64,000 nucleotides of DNA, taken from NCBI RefSeq assembly GCF_000090795.2, contig NW_003546388.1:113646-177645 (forward strand), read 5' to 3'. Position numbers and translations under genes: made by a program. Below the pieces are notes generated by a model. That model was not told the origin of the DNA. It ran no database searches and saw only the letters and a program-made list of their open reading frames with translations. Of the stretch, positions 11,622 through 22,789 are shown one piece after another (position 1 is the stretch's first letter; every line of letters starts with the position of its first letter). The stretch is from Amphimedon queenslandica (Eukaryota; Porifera; Demospongiae; Haplosclerida; Niphatidae).

Positions 11622-14600
11622 ATGGCAGAGGAGAATTGTAGCTTCGATTTTATTGATTTGACTCTTTCTGAAAGTGAAGACGAGTCTTTAAAAGAGCTGA
11701 ATGATTGTGATAGCAGCGAAGAGGATAAAGAAGATATTGCAAGGTGTGATTTTTGTTCGTAATGTAAATCAATGAACACTTTATTATGATAGGAATACAG
11801 TGACTACTAGCCCGACTGATGATGTACTTTTGCTTGAAGATGATGTTGGTTCAAGGTAAATATCAGCTTTGGTCCTCAAAATTGTTGTAATTCCCTTTCG
11901 TAATAATAATAACTGGTAAATCATAATCCACTAATGCTTAGTGAAGCTAATTATGAATATACTTCTAACTCTATTTTATATTTTATTATTGTTATTATTG
12001 ATGCATTTTACTTTAGTTCTATTTTATTTTACAACGGATATAAACGTCTTCCTATATATGACAACAGAAAAGACGGATTTTCCTTATGCGAAAATGGAAA
12101 CGTGCTTATTTGTGGAGATGTATCTAAGGAAAAGATCTGCTGTATGTAACCTGTCAATGTCTTTCTAACGTGTCATTTGTAGTGAATATTGAGGCACATG
12201 ACAATCCGAATGATCTAATAGCTAATGATGTTGGTGTGTGGGAAAGGAAAGGGTCTCTTGTTGCTGACATTAGTGTTTATAAGAGAAATGCGATAAATCA
12301 GATTTACCACAAGTCAAAGTTAGGGAGTACTTCTAATCACTTTAAAATAACATGAACGTATTACAGACATACCGATTCTCCTGATTTTAATTGAATAATT
12401 GTCACAGCTCATGGTAAGCAACTGCTGAAATTGTTTTCATAATTTACCATTAACCTATTAAAAATGAAGTATTCTGTGTATCATGCCTGTTATGGGCAAT
12501 TATAGCAATTAATAGTATTAGCATGTCAATGTAGTACTTGTATAATGCTTACAATATTACCTTAATTATTAAGGTACATCATTAGATGTATTTTATTTCT
12601 GTTTGCCTTTGTAGATCAAAATGGACAATTGCAACCACTTGCCTTCATTAGGTACAGGTTAGATCGTGCAGAACATCCCATAGAAATTACTAAACATGGC
12701 AACTCTCTAATAAATGAAGGCCCTTCTAAGCGTACAAAGCTTAATGCCATTGCTATGCTAAAGAAGGGATTACAGAGTGATCAGCCAATTAAAGTTTTGC
12801 AAGAAGTTGAAAATAGAAGGGAGGAGTAGTTGGTGCATTGTCTTCATCTGATCTGCCTCGCGATCGTCAGCAACTACACAATCTCAAATAGTTCACTAAA
12901 TGGAATAATGAAAACAAACACAGTGGCAAATCATTACTCTTAAAGGATGCCTTAGCGGAAGTTATGCAAATGTGTAAGGACAACGATGGAGGTGATCGAA
13001 AGTTTATTCGTTCTATAGAAGCTGCTCCAGAGCCCATGTGCGTGTTATATACCGATCAGCAATTGTTAGATCTTGACAGGTTTTGCACATAGGAAGATTT
13101 TAGTACTACTAATGTTGATCCAACATTTAATTTGGGATCTTTTTACGTAACCCCAATCTCATTTCAGAATTTACTTGTCCAAACAACATCTCAATCTTAC
13201 CCTGTCATACTTGGACCATTATTAATTCATCAGACGAAACTGTTCAGACCATTTCATTATTTGGCCTCAACTTTGACAAGGTTAAATCCAAATCTTGTCC
13301 ACATAAAAGCCTTTGGAACTGATGCCGAACCCAAATTGATTAAAGCATTAATATTAGTATTCACTAATGCTGTCCATTTAAGGTGTGCCAATCATTTGAG
13401 ATGGAATATCAAAGATAAATTACATGCATTGAAACTAAAAGCAGTTGCTGGTGAAATAATTTCTGACATATCTGGTAAGCAGATTGGAAATTCTTTTGAG
13501 TCAGGCCTTATCGACTCTGAAACCTCTCAGTCTTTTTGGCAATTATTGCACAAAGCAAAGGAACATTGGAATAATTTGGAAAGGAGCTGTAACCTTTCAA
13601 TGCATCCATCATTTTATGATTGGGTCTGTAAGCACAAGGCCAGTGAAATTGTAATTTGTGCTATTCTTGGACTAAGGAAGCGAGCTTGTTTTACATCACT
13701 GTATTCTACTAACAATAGTGAATCATGTCATTAAACAGGAAGTGGAATGGAAAGAAAACAAGCTGCTCATACTGATACAACACTCGAAGAATGTTGTTGA
13801 TCGTCAGGTGGGTGAAATTGAAAAGGCTGTTATAGGTTGTGGAGAGTGGGAGTTTTCTAATGATCATTTAGATTTAGCAGTTGCTGAAAGTACTTGGTTT
13901 TCAGGTGAGACATGGGGTAATATAAATAAATGATACTAGTAATAATTAGAGATTAACTGACATATCGATATGACGAATGAATAGTTTATAATTAACATAG
14001 TGAACAGCCATATAGCTAGTTTATTTTGCGTTTGGAAGGCTCAAATCGACTAAAATTATTTCCAGTATCTTTTTAAATTGTTTAAACCATGAAAGTTATT
14101 TCTACAAAAAGGTACACTAAAATTTTGAGGCCATGTTTAAGCAAACGTTAATGGTCATAATAATTATAATTTCTCTTTCAGGTATGGGAGCAAGGAGTTA
14201 GAAGAGAAACACATGAAGAAAGTTTTTACATGAAAACTTGCATTTAGAAATGATTCTTCAAGTCGCAAAAGTAGTTGTTTAGATGTTTCTTTAGATAAAT
14301 GTGGTATAAAAACCATTCAGTCAACTACTCTCCACAGCATATGGAACAAAGCTGCTAATCTCTTGAAAGGAAAGAGTATCATAACTGTACCTTGGATGAC
14401 TGACAATAAAGCTCGTCTTGTGGAAAGTTCATCCTCAAAACAGCCACATCTCGTTACTGCAAGTAACAATTGCTATATGTGTGATAAGTGCCCTATGTTT
14501 AAGGGATATAACCTTTGTTCTCTTGTGGTAGCAGTAGCACAAGAAAATGGTGACAATGTTTTTCTTCACTACTACAGAAGTAAGGAGAGTGGGCCTAATC

Positions 14601-15292
14601 TTTTATCAATTGCCCTTCAAGGTATGCCAGCAGGAGCAGGTAACAAGAGTGGCACTCCTAATTGAAACCATAAAAAAATGATCCTATTGAGACAAGGTGA
14701 GTTAGACATTTATTGATGAATCTGCTACTCCTACTTCAGTTACTCCTACTTCAGTATCTCCTACTTCAGTATCTCCCATTGTAGCAGTGAATGGTGCATA
14801 TACATCTACATGTAGTTCTCATTCCCTCAGCTCTCTTTCATTAGTTACAATGTGCCAGTCAATACCAATTAATATAACAACTCCTAATTGTGGTGCTGCC
14901 AGTTCTAATGTGATTAATATTACTAACCCTACTGTTTCACTATCCCCATTTATTCCGATTTATAGCTCCAGCCCTTTGCAGCTGTAACCATCACACTCAA
15001 TGTCGAGTGGATCTAATATTACCAACCCGTATGTGAAAAATGTAAAACGTCTCACATTAGAGTCTGTCAAGCTTGCAGAAAAGATTATGAGAATGAGAAT
15101 GACACAATGGGTTTAGTAGTAGCACGTGCAGAGAGGCATTTGATTTCAAATCTTTCCACTGGTAATCAGTTCTTAGGTAAAGAAAGTAACTCACACTACC
15201 ACCTTCATATGAAGTGCCTATCGAAGGTTTTTCCAACCTTTCACGGTGGGATGCTTCAGATACCTCATGATATGAAAGCCAAACTTAAATGA
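11622..15292 (+). pseudogene. MULE transposase with spliceosomal introns and SWIM finger
   Basis: ATG at 11622 starts an acidic N-terminus (MAEENCSFDFIDLTLSESED). Exons 11622-11743, 11793-11855, 12017-12141 and 12183 onward join in consistent phase with GT/AG borders. A further exon begins near 12615. The MULE DDE domain spans about 13040-13730: FSTTNVDPTFNLG holds the first Asp and KAFGTDAEPKL the second. The next piece has MNHVIKQEVEWKENKL (13718-13933). An intron with a CTTTCAG acceptor ends near 14182. A SWIM-like zinc finger (CDKCPMFKGYNLCSLVVAVA; the usual C-x-H is C-S-L here) lies near 14480-14550. The C-terminus is ESNSHYHLHMKCLSKVFP, with stop TGA near 15292. Damage includes two TGA codons in exon 4, TAG at 12889 and 13090, and frame changes. 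Confidence 0.85.
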
Positions 15293-15436
15293 CATGCAAA
15301 AGATTTTCTTACATTGTTGCCTTGGCATTCAACCTTAGACTTTGTTTCACTTATCCATTTACTTACTTAGCTATCATGTAATCATCAAAATGTTCGATTA
15401 TTCTCAATAATAAAAATTAATTATTAATAAAATTTC

Positions 15437-15515
15437 ATATTTCTGTTTCTTATTTCCCGTTTTCTATTTCCATTTCTCATTTCTTTGTTTCACATTCCTG
15501 GTTTTGGAGTGACCC
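15437..15515 (-). repeat. MULE right terminal inverted repeat
   Basis: Ends TTTTGGAGTGACCC, the mirror of the left end. It is followed directly by the second CTTCACACT. The inner part is T/C-rich, mirroring the A/G-rich inner part of the left arm. Confidence 0.9.
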
Positions 15516-15740
15516 CTTCACACTTAGTTTAAGACCTCACAGTCATCATTGTGTAGAAGCCATTTTGCTCTATTATATTTTGTGGCATAGACAGCAGCAG
15601 CATTGGGCATAGTTGGGCAATGCCCAACAAAATGATTTTAAGCTTGAAACTGCATCCATTTTATCATTATTATACTGTGGTTTCCCAAGTTCTTGTTACC
15701 CCTAACCGACTGGTAGATCACATAATAGTCACTTGACAAG

Positions 15741-16890
15741 ATGGCTTGTGGAAATGTAAATGGAATTACGGCAGCAAATATTGGAGTCAACCTTTACCAC
15801 CAATTACAAGCTTTCTCAATTCGGAACATCTTCTCAACACACCAATTAGGTTTTAGATGGCAGAAGCACCATTTTTCAAGTCAATAATCTGAGTGCTGTC
15901 TCCATTAGCCAACATCAACCTTTAGCTGGTCTGAGTCAGGCTGGTGGTTCTAGTCACAACAGTTCATCAGAAAAAGTAATTCAAATTCCAGTCAGTAGAC
16001 CTCAAGTAAGCTTAACACTAACAAGACCTATGCATCCAAATTATTATCCTCTATGTGTTAGTACTGAACTTGATCTATTATTAATTTTTATTGCTATTTT
16101 AAACATGGTTACTACATGTGCAACCTTAAGTACTAATGTCTGGGTTACATGGACTAATCCAGCTTCTCATTTGTATAATGTCAAAATCATCAATCCAGTA
16201 AGGAAAAGTAGTGTTTTGATCAGAGAGGTACATAACTTTTGCACCAAATTCAATAGTGTTCCAGACATAACGGACAAAGTGTTGATGGAATGTAAAGATC
16301 AAGTTTCAAGTGGAAATGTCTTTTATGTTGCATGTTATGATGGTCCTCACCATTCTAAAGTCATTTTGATGTCAAATAAAGTCTTAAAGAATCTTTACAC
16401 AAACCATCCTTATGGAAATGAAATTGTTTTATGGTGCAATAGTAAAGGGGAAAACAGAAGAAAGGAAAGAGGGTACTTATCAAGAAAAACAAGATGCTGA
16501 AGCAGTGTTTTTGGATGGGAAAGCTAAGCAAGAGACAAATTTGACAATCCAAAATTGCGTCCTTGGTCAAAGATGATCGTTTCTATCTTACATTATAACT
16601 GCAACATACCTCCTGATATCTCAGTATTTTTAGGATGTGTACCGAAGAAACTTAAAAAAGACTCAACAATTTCTGAGGCATTGACAGAAGCAGCAGTTGC
16701 CTTTGCTAATGCCTCTAGTGTACAATCACATCAGGATTACTGTCAAGGACAACATTCTAATGCTTCGTCAGTTTCCTCATCTCAATCAGTTGATTTGAGG
16801 ATTGCTTTTACCTTTGATGCAGGAGGTACAAGTAAGCTACTGTGTATCATTTTAGAAAAAAACTGTACACACTTACGGGGCATATCCTAA
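15741..16890 (+). pseudogene. Uncharacterised multi-copy (transposon-type) gene
   Basis: An open frame from about 15850 through 16500 reads a Ser/Gln-rich N-terminal part (SISQHQPLAGLSQAGGSSHN), then a globular part with MHPNYYPLCVSTELD. After a frame change it continues as PWSKMIVSILHYNCNIPPDI, VFLGCVPKKLKKDSTISEAL and TEAAVAFANASS, ending in a Ser-rich tail (16555-16890). The RPWS.MI...LH.....PP.IP.F....PKK.KK....EAL..AAVAFANA pattern is one I associate with an uncharacterised, repeated gene family in cnidarian and sponge genomes. Its function is unknown. An ATG at 15741 with MACGNVNGITAANIG could be an upstream exon. One frame change near 16490 suggests a pseudogene or a missed intron. Confidence 0.55.
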
Positions 16891-17276
16891 GTTATTTGAT
16901 AATATTTTTCTATTAGCTCTTCAAAAAATAGGTAATCACTTAATTTGTGCACCGCTGAACAAGTGCAGAAAGAGAGAAATACTTACAATAGAGTGAAATA
17001 TTCACCCAGTGCAGTCACTATGGCAACTCTGAGGCTGAGCATGCGCATTAAGTATCAAAATGGCGACTACTATCAAGGGGAGGTGATATCACATGCCCAA
17101 ATGTTTTATAAATATACAGGATGAATTATAACATGGTAAGTACCTTTGAATTCCTTCACTCACGCTCCAAGGAATGATGTGAAAGTCACCTTTAGCTAGT
17201 CTCTAGTTTAAGAGATTATCCGGTGTATAGAAAAAACATGAAAAAAGAAAAAGTCAGATGAGTTTTGTAGAAATTT

Positions 17277-17502
17277 GTGACCATAATTGACAAAAGGTAC
17301 CTCATGTTGGATTTTGAAATTGATAATTATAATGAAGAATATCCATCTGTGAATGCTCTGTTAGACATCTATTGTTTCTAAAAGTTACATAGTAACTTCT
17401 TGCATCTACTAATGATAAATTGAGCTCAGGAAGTTGGATTTTTAGGCTATAAAGACCAATTTTCTGATTCACCATAAGGTACCTTTAGTCAATTATCGTC
17501 AC
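17277..17502 (-). mobile_element. 237-bp-family MITE, copy 2
   Basis: Terminal repeats and interior as in copy 1, slightly shorter (226 bp) and more diverged. Flanks are ATTT on the left and AATT on the right, consistent with a 4-bp duplication with one later change. It is inserted inside R1 at a point where copy A has continuous sequence (GCAGAAATTTGAATTT). Confidence 0.85.
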
Positions 17503-17620
17503 AATTGAATTTGTGTCTTATCCAGAGAAGTTCCTGCTACATTACATTACTCTTTAAAGGTACCATGAGAATCTCTCAGTGAATGAGAACTCATATACGC
17601 CATTTATAAAGCTGTACAAG

Positions 17621-18209
17621 TAATAGATTGAACATGGCTTCGAGTAGTTTATCAGATATACACTGAAAATGATGTTCATAATCCCGAGGGTGTAGCCCGA
17701 GAGATTATGAATATCATTTGAGGTGTATATCTGATAAACCACAAAGAAGCCATGTTCCATTTTTTGTGTACTCATTGGAAGGCATAATGATGAAAATTTC
17801 GGCTTACCTATAGCCATAAGATTGCCAGAAATCATCCAGTAGTAGCAAAAATCATAAAAATACTTTTTCAAGCTGCGACACCATTTTAATAGCCTTGCAC
17901 GTGGTCTGCTTGTCAGATTACACAAGGGCAATTCTTAATGATATTCATTGCTCTAGCAGAAAGTTTACATCATACTTTCTCCAATTTGAAACCCACAATA
18001 GCCTGATACAAAAGTCTGGCTTATAAACTCTGCTTGATTTTAAGCTTTTGAAAGGAGATTCCTTCGGGGGACTCTTCCTAATTTTTTACCTGTGGACCTT
18101 TCAGGACAAAACTGTCCTAGCAAAAGGTCAAAGTTCACTGGATCCCCTCTTTCCCTGGTGTATCACATAAACACCACTGCACGACACTTTCATTTTAAGG
18201 CTTCCTATG
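17621..18209. mobile_element. 589-bp hairpin-bearing insertion in R1
   Basis: Flanked by the 7-bp direct repeat GTACAAG (17614-17620 and 18210-18216), where uninterrupted R1 copy A reads TGTGCAACGTAAG. The left part, 17630-17757, is a long hairpin: arms of about 55 bases including GAACATGGCTTC, GTTTATCAGATATACAC and TTCATAATC around a centre with CGAGGGTGTAGCCCGAG. A second hairpin at about 18095-18129 has arms GACCTTT.AGGACA and its mirror. No coding frame I trust. The class is not known. Confidence 0.7.
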
Positions 18210-18319
18210 GTACAAGGTAAGATAGAAAAGGTATAATCATTTGAAAATTCTAAATTTGGCTGCCATCTTGAAAAATCAACCTGAACCCTGCATATAGGCT
18301 AATGCCTATATAATAACGT

Positions 18320-18955
18320 ATCAAGATAATTCAATACTATTAACAATTTCGCACTCATTTATTTATACTTTGTAGAATCACCTATTTTTCCATTTCAATC
18401 TATGTATCCAGTTTCAGAAGAGTGTTACTATTACTTGTTAGCTATTACTATTGTAGTGCACTGTAGATCTATCACTATTACTATTACTCATTGTTGCAAT
18501 GTGATCTAATTACTGTTACTATAATTGTTGTGCATGTACACAGTTCATTTGTAATGGGTACAGAGACATGTAATACCATACAAGATGATTAATTGGCGAT
18601 GAATTAATGGGCAATTAGTGGGTCATAACAAAATCACCAATATTATTATTCGCCATATCCAATTTTGCATAATATTACTATTCACACTACATCTTGTTCA
18701 GAATATGACTGATGCCAAAATAAATGATCATCAAATTTATGATAGAATTTTTGAAGCTCAGAATTGTGTTTAACTTTAATCACTTGCAAAGGTAGAAGGA
18801 AGGGTTTAGTCTGTTTCTTAATCAGCTCAATTAATGCTTTATCTAAAAAACCTATTGATTTCTCTAATTTTCTAACAGCCAGAATACCTCTTCCAACAAA
18901 ATTAGATGGCATTCACATCTAAGACTTTTTGAGCATACACTAAAACATTCTGACA
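18320..18955. other. No convincing gene
   Basis: Contains imperfect CTATTACTATT simple-sequence tracts near 18425-18530, and a 76-codon minus-strand frame (18682-18912) that I cannot place. Confidence 0.35.
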
Positions 18956-18959
18956 ATAT

Positions 18960-20190
18960 TAAAAATGTGCTCTTATAAGTTAGTCGGAAAAAATTAATGC
19001 TATCGACATCAGACAAGGAGAATCTCACTCAAGAAGATCAGCAGGCTTGTTGTGAGGAACGCCAATACCTCACTTGAAAACCAATCTGAGGTAAAAAAAC
19101 TCATTAAAAAATTAATAGTAATAATAACTACCCTTAAAATAAACAGGTGATTCAGAAAGCAAGGGAGCACATCGACCATTCCAAAAGAGAGAGTACTACA
19201 AATCTGTTTTGCAGAGGGTGAAGGAGTCAGTGGAGAGGTTGAATGTCGTAATGGAGAAGCCTGTGTCTGAAATTCATCAAATACACTTCAGTTTTGGTTA
19301 TGCCCAGCAGGTCACTGTCCTACATGTAGAGACTCATTTGTTACAGAATCATGGGTGTTTTCATTTATTTGTCTACTTGTGTTATTGTTAATTTTTTATA
19401 TTATTTAGGTTCAGAATGCAGGTGACCCTCTGCAACCTGGGCCAATTTACTTACTGACCCGAGGAAGTGTAGCCTATTTGGGGTGTGCTGCGAAGCAATC
19501 CCTCAACAAGTCAATTAGTTCATGAAGGTGCAGAGACAGGAAAGGGGGCCAATACAGTTGTCAGCTACTTACATCATTATATTGAAAACCATGGCATAAA
19601 AGCTGATTCTGTTTTTTTAAATGCCAATAATTGTATTGGCCAGAATAAAACAAATGCATTAATGCAATATCTGGCCTGGAGAGAATCAAATGGCATGAAT
19701 GCATCAATTACAATATCATATCTCCCTGTAAGACACAAAATTCTCACCTGATTGGTGCTTTGGGCTTAGTTGGTAGCCTTGAGGACATTGCCCACTTAGT
19801 CAATGATTTCTCTCACGTATATCTTCCTCAAATGGTAGGTACAACAGAAGGGAAGGTCATAGTACCATCTTGTGACTGAAAGGCTTTCTGGCTCCTTACT
19901 TCTATTATATGAAATATATAAAAGAGATACATTACTTTACTTTTGAGACAGTCACTGAGGGTAGGAGACTTAACTACCCAATATTCATGCCATGACCAGC
20001 CACAAGCTGTAAGGATACTTTGGACACCAACTCCAGTCCTCCTACCTGCATGCCACCCATTATACCACCGAAAGTGTTACCTGCAGAAAGACAGTAGTAC
20101 CTCTTCGAGAAAATTAGAAATTTCTGCCCTAATGATAACAACAACTAAGTTTGTCCACTACCTTCCATTCCTAAGCTTGACTCATGTTCC
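18960..20190 (+). pseudogene. DUF7869-like uncharacterised gene remnant
   Basis: In order on the plus strand: SDKENLTQEDQQACCEERQ (near 19015), VKESVERLNVVMEKP (19209 on), IHFSFGYAQQ, GPIYFLTPRKCSLFGVC, then EGAETGKGANTVVSYLHHYI and ANNCIGQNKTNALMQYL (19485-19751), LVGSLEDIAHLVNDF, and near 20060-20150 IPPKVLPAERQ and KIRNFCPND.NN.VCPLPSI. The N.C.GQNK.NA.MQYL block is the core of the DUF7869 family found in many repeated genes of aquatic invertebrates, thought to be transposon-borne though the biochemical role is not established. At least one intron-like gap (19380-19415) and several frame changes or stops occur. I call it a decayed copy, not a host gene. Confidence 0.65.
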
Positions 20191-20319
20191 AAAATCACAC
20201 TTGGAACACCACAAGTGAGAAATTTGGTAAGTAGTCCTAACACACTCAACCTCAGCCTCGGCTGTGCTAAAATGCATACAGGCCTGTCTACCATGCTATC
20301 TATATTACATAAAGAAAGT

Positions 20320-20850
20320 GACTTAAGCTACAACAACACACATGCAACTACTTACTCGCATCTATACAGCTTCCTATTGAACCACCATCGCAGCTTGAAT
20401 TAAAACTGCACTAAACTGCCATTCATCTGTGTATAACCATAAACACCAACAAAGTGTAATAAACAAAGGCAAGCTACAACAACACACATAGATATACTTA
20501 CTCTCATCTTTATAGCTTGCCATTGTACCACCATTCTTGTGTAACCTCTGCCATACCAGTATTAAAATGGCATTCATTAGTATAACTATAAAGAACAGCA
20601 ATGTGTGATAAAGAAAGGTTAGCTACAACCACACACATACATGTACTTACACGCATTTATTCCTGTACTAAACTGCCATTCATTTGTTAACAAAGGTACA
20701 ATAAGACAAATACATTTACTAAGGACATCTTACTGTACTGGTTTGCTACTGAACAAGCTTTCACACCTTCGGTAACAGCCATTCTCATTATTATACCTGT
20801 AAAGATAAAAGTGTAATAAAAAAGGGTAGGCAGGATACTTATTACCTAAT
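20320..20850. repeat. Minisatellite, about 146-149 bp unit
   Basis: AGCTACAAC begins at 20326, 20472 and 20621, giving periods of 146 and 149. Each unit also holds a TTACTC/ACGCAT block, a CTGCCATTCAT block and AAAGTGTAATAAA or a variant. A fourth, worn unit can be traced to about 20850. It directly follows the DUF7869-like gene and may be part of the same element. Confidence 0.7.
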
Positions 20851-20859
20851 TTTGTATCC

Positions 20860-21530
20860 TTACAAGCACACTTGATAAAAGAACAGGTCAATTACTAACC
20901 TCAGGATAGCTTACAACAGTCTGTACTTGTTGCTGACAGTCGGCTGACCGTTAAAAACTTGTATACCTATAAAATCAATTATTACATACATTTAAACATC
21001 ACATGTCATTATAAACTTATCATTAAGCTAGCGTAGTTCCTTGTTGTCCTTGAATTGTGCAGAAAGCAAAAAGCACGATCATCTTGAGAAGCCACGATGG
21101 TGGGCATTGTCGCTACGCCTCTGCATTACACGGGCGTAAATGAAGCATTAAAAATGATTTCTACCACAATTTTGCTGTAGAGTAGGTGTGGCTATTATGA
21201 GACACCTTTAATAGTTTCTTGAATTATTTTTGTTTCCTTATGAGTGATTAAACTTCCTTTGTTAAAAATTATGAAATACCTATCTACTCTTGCTATGCAC
21301 ATTAATAGCTAAAGTTGTTCTACTTCCCTTTTGCTATAAATTTAACGTAAACAATTAGCTAAAAACAATGCAGTTATGAGATACTTTGCCATATATGAGA
21401 CAAATATAAGATGCCATATGTTAATGTTTTTCTCTCATATTATAATCCATCTAATGCACTTAGTGACGTATTTACTTTATCTTATATTTTACACGTTCAA
21501 CTTAACCACAATAATTAGTCGTTCTCTTGG
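20860..21530. other. No gene seen
   Basis: AT-rich with a GC-richer patch at 21060-21135. A GGTGTGGCTATTATGAGACACC near-palindrome sits at 21185-21206. Nothing else recognised. Confidence 0.35.
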
Positions 21531-21534
21531 ACAA

Positions 21535-22452
21535 GCAGTTGATACAGTTGTAAGTTCTTGGCATCATTTGTGGATTTCTTATACATGTGCATTTCAAATC
21601 GAACCATGTATCACATCCATCACAGCACACCCCAGGGTGGCTAGTTTCATCATTCTTGTAAAACAGATTACAGATCAGACATAGTGTTGTGTTTTCCTCT
21701 ACGTCAGATAAAACAAGTTCAGCAAGTGCTATATCTTTCCCTGTCTTCTCTTTTTCTTTTATCTTGGCTTCTGTTTTCTTTCTTTTTTCTCTTTCTTTTC
21801 AATTTCTCTTAGCCTTTTCGTTTCTTCTGTTTCGTTTTTCTTCACTTCCTGTTCCTAAAGTTTCTTTTTTCTTCTTTCTCTTTCGCATTCCTTTTGTGTC
21901 TTTCTTCTTTTCCTGTTCCTTCATTTAATTTAACATGTCAGTGATCAGTGATACGTACAGCTCTACTATTGAGTCTGTCACGTTTCTTTTTAGTGACTTT
22001 TGGCTTCGGAAGAACAAGAATATCCTTTACTAAGTCATAAACTGAACTACCACACCCACTAGTTTCACTACAAGTCTCATGAGAATTATCAATCATGTGG
22101 GGGATGAAGTTGATACTGATGCATCTGATGGAGCGCTAGTTGATGTAACAAAAATAGGTCTTTCTGGGTGATTTAATTGTAGCCATGCCACATAACTTGG
22201 ATTCAACAGATCGTATTCTTCTTTGTACTGTTTCTGGTAATAAGCTTCTTGTTCACTAGTGAAGATAGGGCTACTTAGAAGACATGCTTGATCATTAGAA
22301 TCATTTTTGTTATTAACACAAGATATGTCAATAATCTCCTGAGTTTCTTTCTCAATCGTGATAGAAGAAGGTACTCGTACTGTAGTAGTGCAAGGTACTG
22401 ATTCAGAAGGAACTGGTTTTGAAATCAAACTTATTTTCCTGTATATACTCAC
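21535..22452 (-). pseudogene. C-terminal part of a pogo/Tigger-like transposase with PHD-like finger
   Basis: The minus frame 22452-22093 ends in FTSEQEAYYQKQYKEEYDLL and SYVAWLQLNHPERP, a pattern that follows the DDE domain in many invertebrate pogo-like transposases. Downstream, after a frame change, come VYDLVKDILVLPKPK and KKKRDRLNSRAVRITD (22060-21950), a Lys/Glu-rich coiled stretch (21930-21740), and a zinc finger at 21690-21540: CLIC, then VCCDGCDTWFDLKC, then CINC. This is a C4-x-C3 PHD-like layout with Asp in the place of the usual His (WFDLKC instead of WFHxxC). The DDE domain itself is not present nearby, so the gene is 5'-truncated or its exons are lost. The S/F-rich frame on the opposite strand is only its shadow. 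Confidence 0.65.
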
Positions 22453-22789
22453 CAGTTATTCAAATAAATCATTTATGGTGTCAAATTTCTCTTTTCCTTG
22501 GGTTAACTATCATTGGAGGTACTATTATGCCTGATGCAGAGACTCAGGCTAGTACAGTGGGTGTCTTTACCCTTTTGGCCCAAAATACTAAAAAACCGTT
22601 TTACAGCCAGGCCCATTCGTGTCATTAATTTTCCTGGACGATGAACAACTGCTTATCAATGGGAAATGGAAAACAGCTAGTGCCTTCTTTGCCAGTTGCA
22701 TTTGATATTTATGGAAGATGTCATGTTTCTAAAGCGTTGTTGTCTCCTGAACTGCTTTCATTTGTGATCAAGTGCAAGACCTAATCAGT

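Larger units (their letters stand above)
11502..15515 (+). mobile_element. MULE (Mutator-like element), both ends present
   Basis: A 4014-bp element bounded by inverted termini that begin GGGTCACTCCAAAACCAGGA and mirror it at the right end. It is flanked by the exact 9-bp direct repeat CTTCACACT at 11493-11501 and 15516-15524. A 9-bp target duplication is the hallmark of the Mutator superfamily, and the gene inside is a MULE transposase, so termini, duplication and gene agree. The element is intact at its ends but its gene is damaged, so it is now immobile by itself. It could still have served as a substrate for a related transposase. Confidence 0.95.
16985..18314 (-). repeat. Repeat R1, copy B, carrying two nested insertions
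   Basis: Matches the other R1 copies in reverse orientation, beginning with GCATGCGCATTAAG...AAAATGGCGA and ending at GCCTATATAATA. It is interrupted by a MITE at 17277-17502 and by a 589-bp element at 17621-18209. Removing both restores the order seen in copy A. This is the longest R1 copy here and shows the internal order of the family most fully. Confidence 0.8.

Noticed and set aside
12889-13092. Two in-frame TAG codons in the MULE as possible recoding to Gln
   Set aside because: TGA stops and frame changes also occur, so ordinary decay explains them; nothing else suggests a changed genetic code.
17554-17931. 125-codon minus-strand frame
   Set aside because: It spans the border of R1 and the hairpin insertion, so it cannot be one ancestral gene.
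20320-20850. CRISPR-like array
   Set aside because: Units of 146-149 bases are repeated through their full length with no unique spacers; this is a eukaryotic minisatellite.
21689-21928. 79-codon Phe/Ser-rich frame on the plus strand
   Set aside because: Antisense of the Lys/Glu-rich coiled stretch of the pogo-like gene.
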